5,004 bases of DNA, taken from contig JASHSY010000153.1 in NCBI GenBank assembly GCA_030040825.1, positions 1-5,004 of the forward strand, in the 5' to 3' direction. Both the position numbers and the translations under genes were made by a program. Position 1 is the first letter of the stretch. Every line of letters starts with the position of its first letter. Below the pieces are notes generated by a model that was not told the origin of the DNA, did no database searches, and worked only from the letters and a program-made list of their open reading frames with translations. The DNA comes from Xanthobacteraceae bacterium. Its GTDB lineage: Bacteria > Pseudomonadota > Alphaproteobacteria > Rhizobiales > Xanthobacteraceae. This document shows, piece by piece, positions 4,984-5,004 of the stretch.

Positions 4984-5004
4984 CCCCGCTTCACAAGGCA
5001 TAAT

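Overview
The window looks like chromosomal DNA of a GC-rich alphaproteobacterium. A Bradyrhizobium/Rhodopseudomonas/Xanthobacteraceae-like member of the Hyphomicrobiales fits best: codons end in G/C, GTG and TTG starts occur, and the mix of a SCO copper chaperone, a GltI-type binding protein and an NfrB-like glycosyltransferase is familiar there. This placement is an impression from composition and gene content, not a database result. I see no insertion sequence, phage gene, CRISPR array or complete RNA gene.

Left edge (1-369): the first 53 codons of a thiamine-diphosphate enzyme run leftward out of the window. A 208-bp divergent intergenic region follows, with a possible promoter and an imperfect hairpin. 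Rightward block (370-1667): a short exported protein whose sequence matches the ClpP/crotonase-like core (PGG, then Ser59 and His84), a 17-bp tandem repeat over its stop codon, a 53-aa single-pass membrane protein, and a SCO1/SenC copper chaperone starting at TTG. The 53-aa gene and SCO are 12 bp apart, each with a strong Shine-Dalgarno sequence, so they are probably one operon concerned with cytochrome oxidase copper loading or envelope thiol redox.

Leftward block (4617-1686, transcribed right to left): a 686-aa membrane glycosyltransferase of the processive GT2 type with an N-terminal MshEN-like domain, overlapping by 14 nt a glutamate/aspartate-type ABC binding protein. No permease or ATPase gene accompanies the binding protein here. 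This block converges on SCO with only 18 bp between the stop codons.

Right edge (4618-5004): about 340 bp without a convincing gene, then a near-consensus promoter reading rightward (TTGACG, 17 bp, TATAAG) with a GC-rich discriminator. Its architecture suggests a stable-RNA (rRNA or tRNA) or other growth-rate-controlled transcription unit starting just outside the window.

The items most worth a second look are the ClpP-like exported mini-protein, the MshEN-GT2 fusion whose c-di-GMP-binding positions look degenerate, and the strong promoter with a palindromic spacer at the right edge. I do not see clear evidence of a wholly new multi-gene system.
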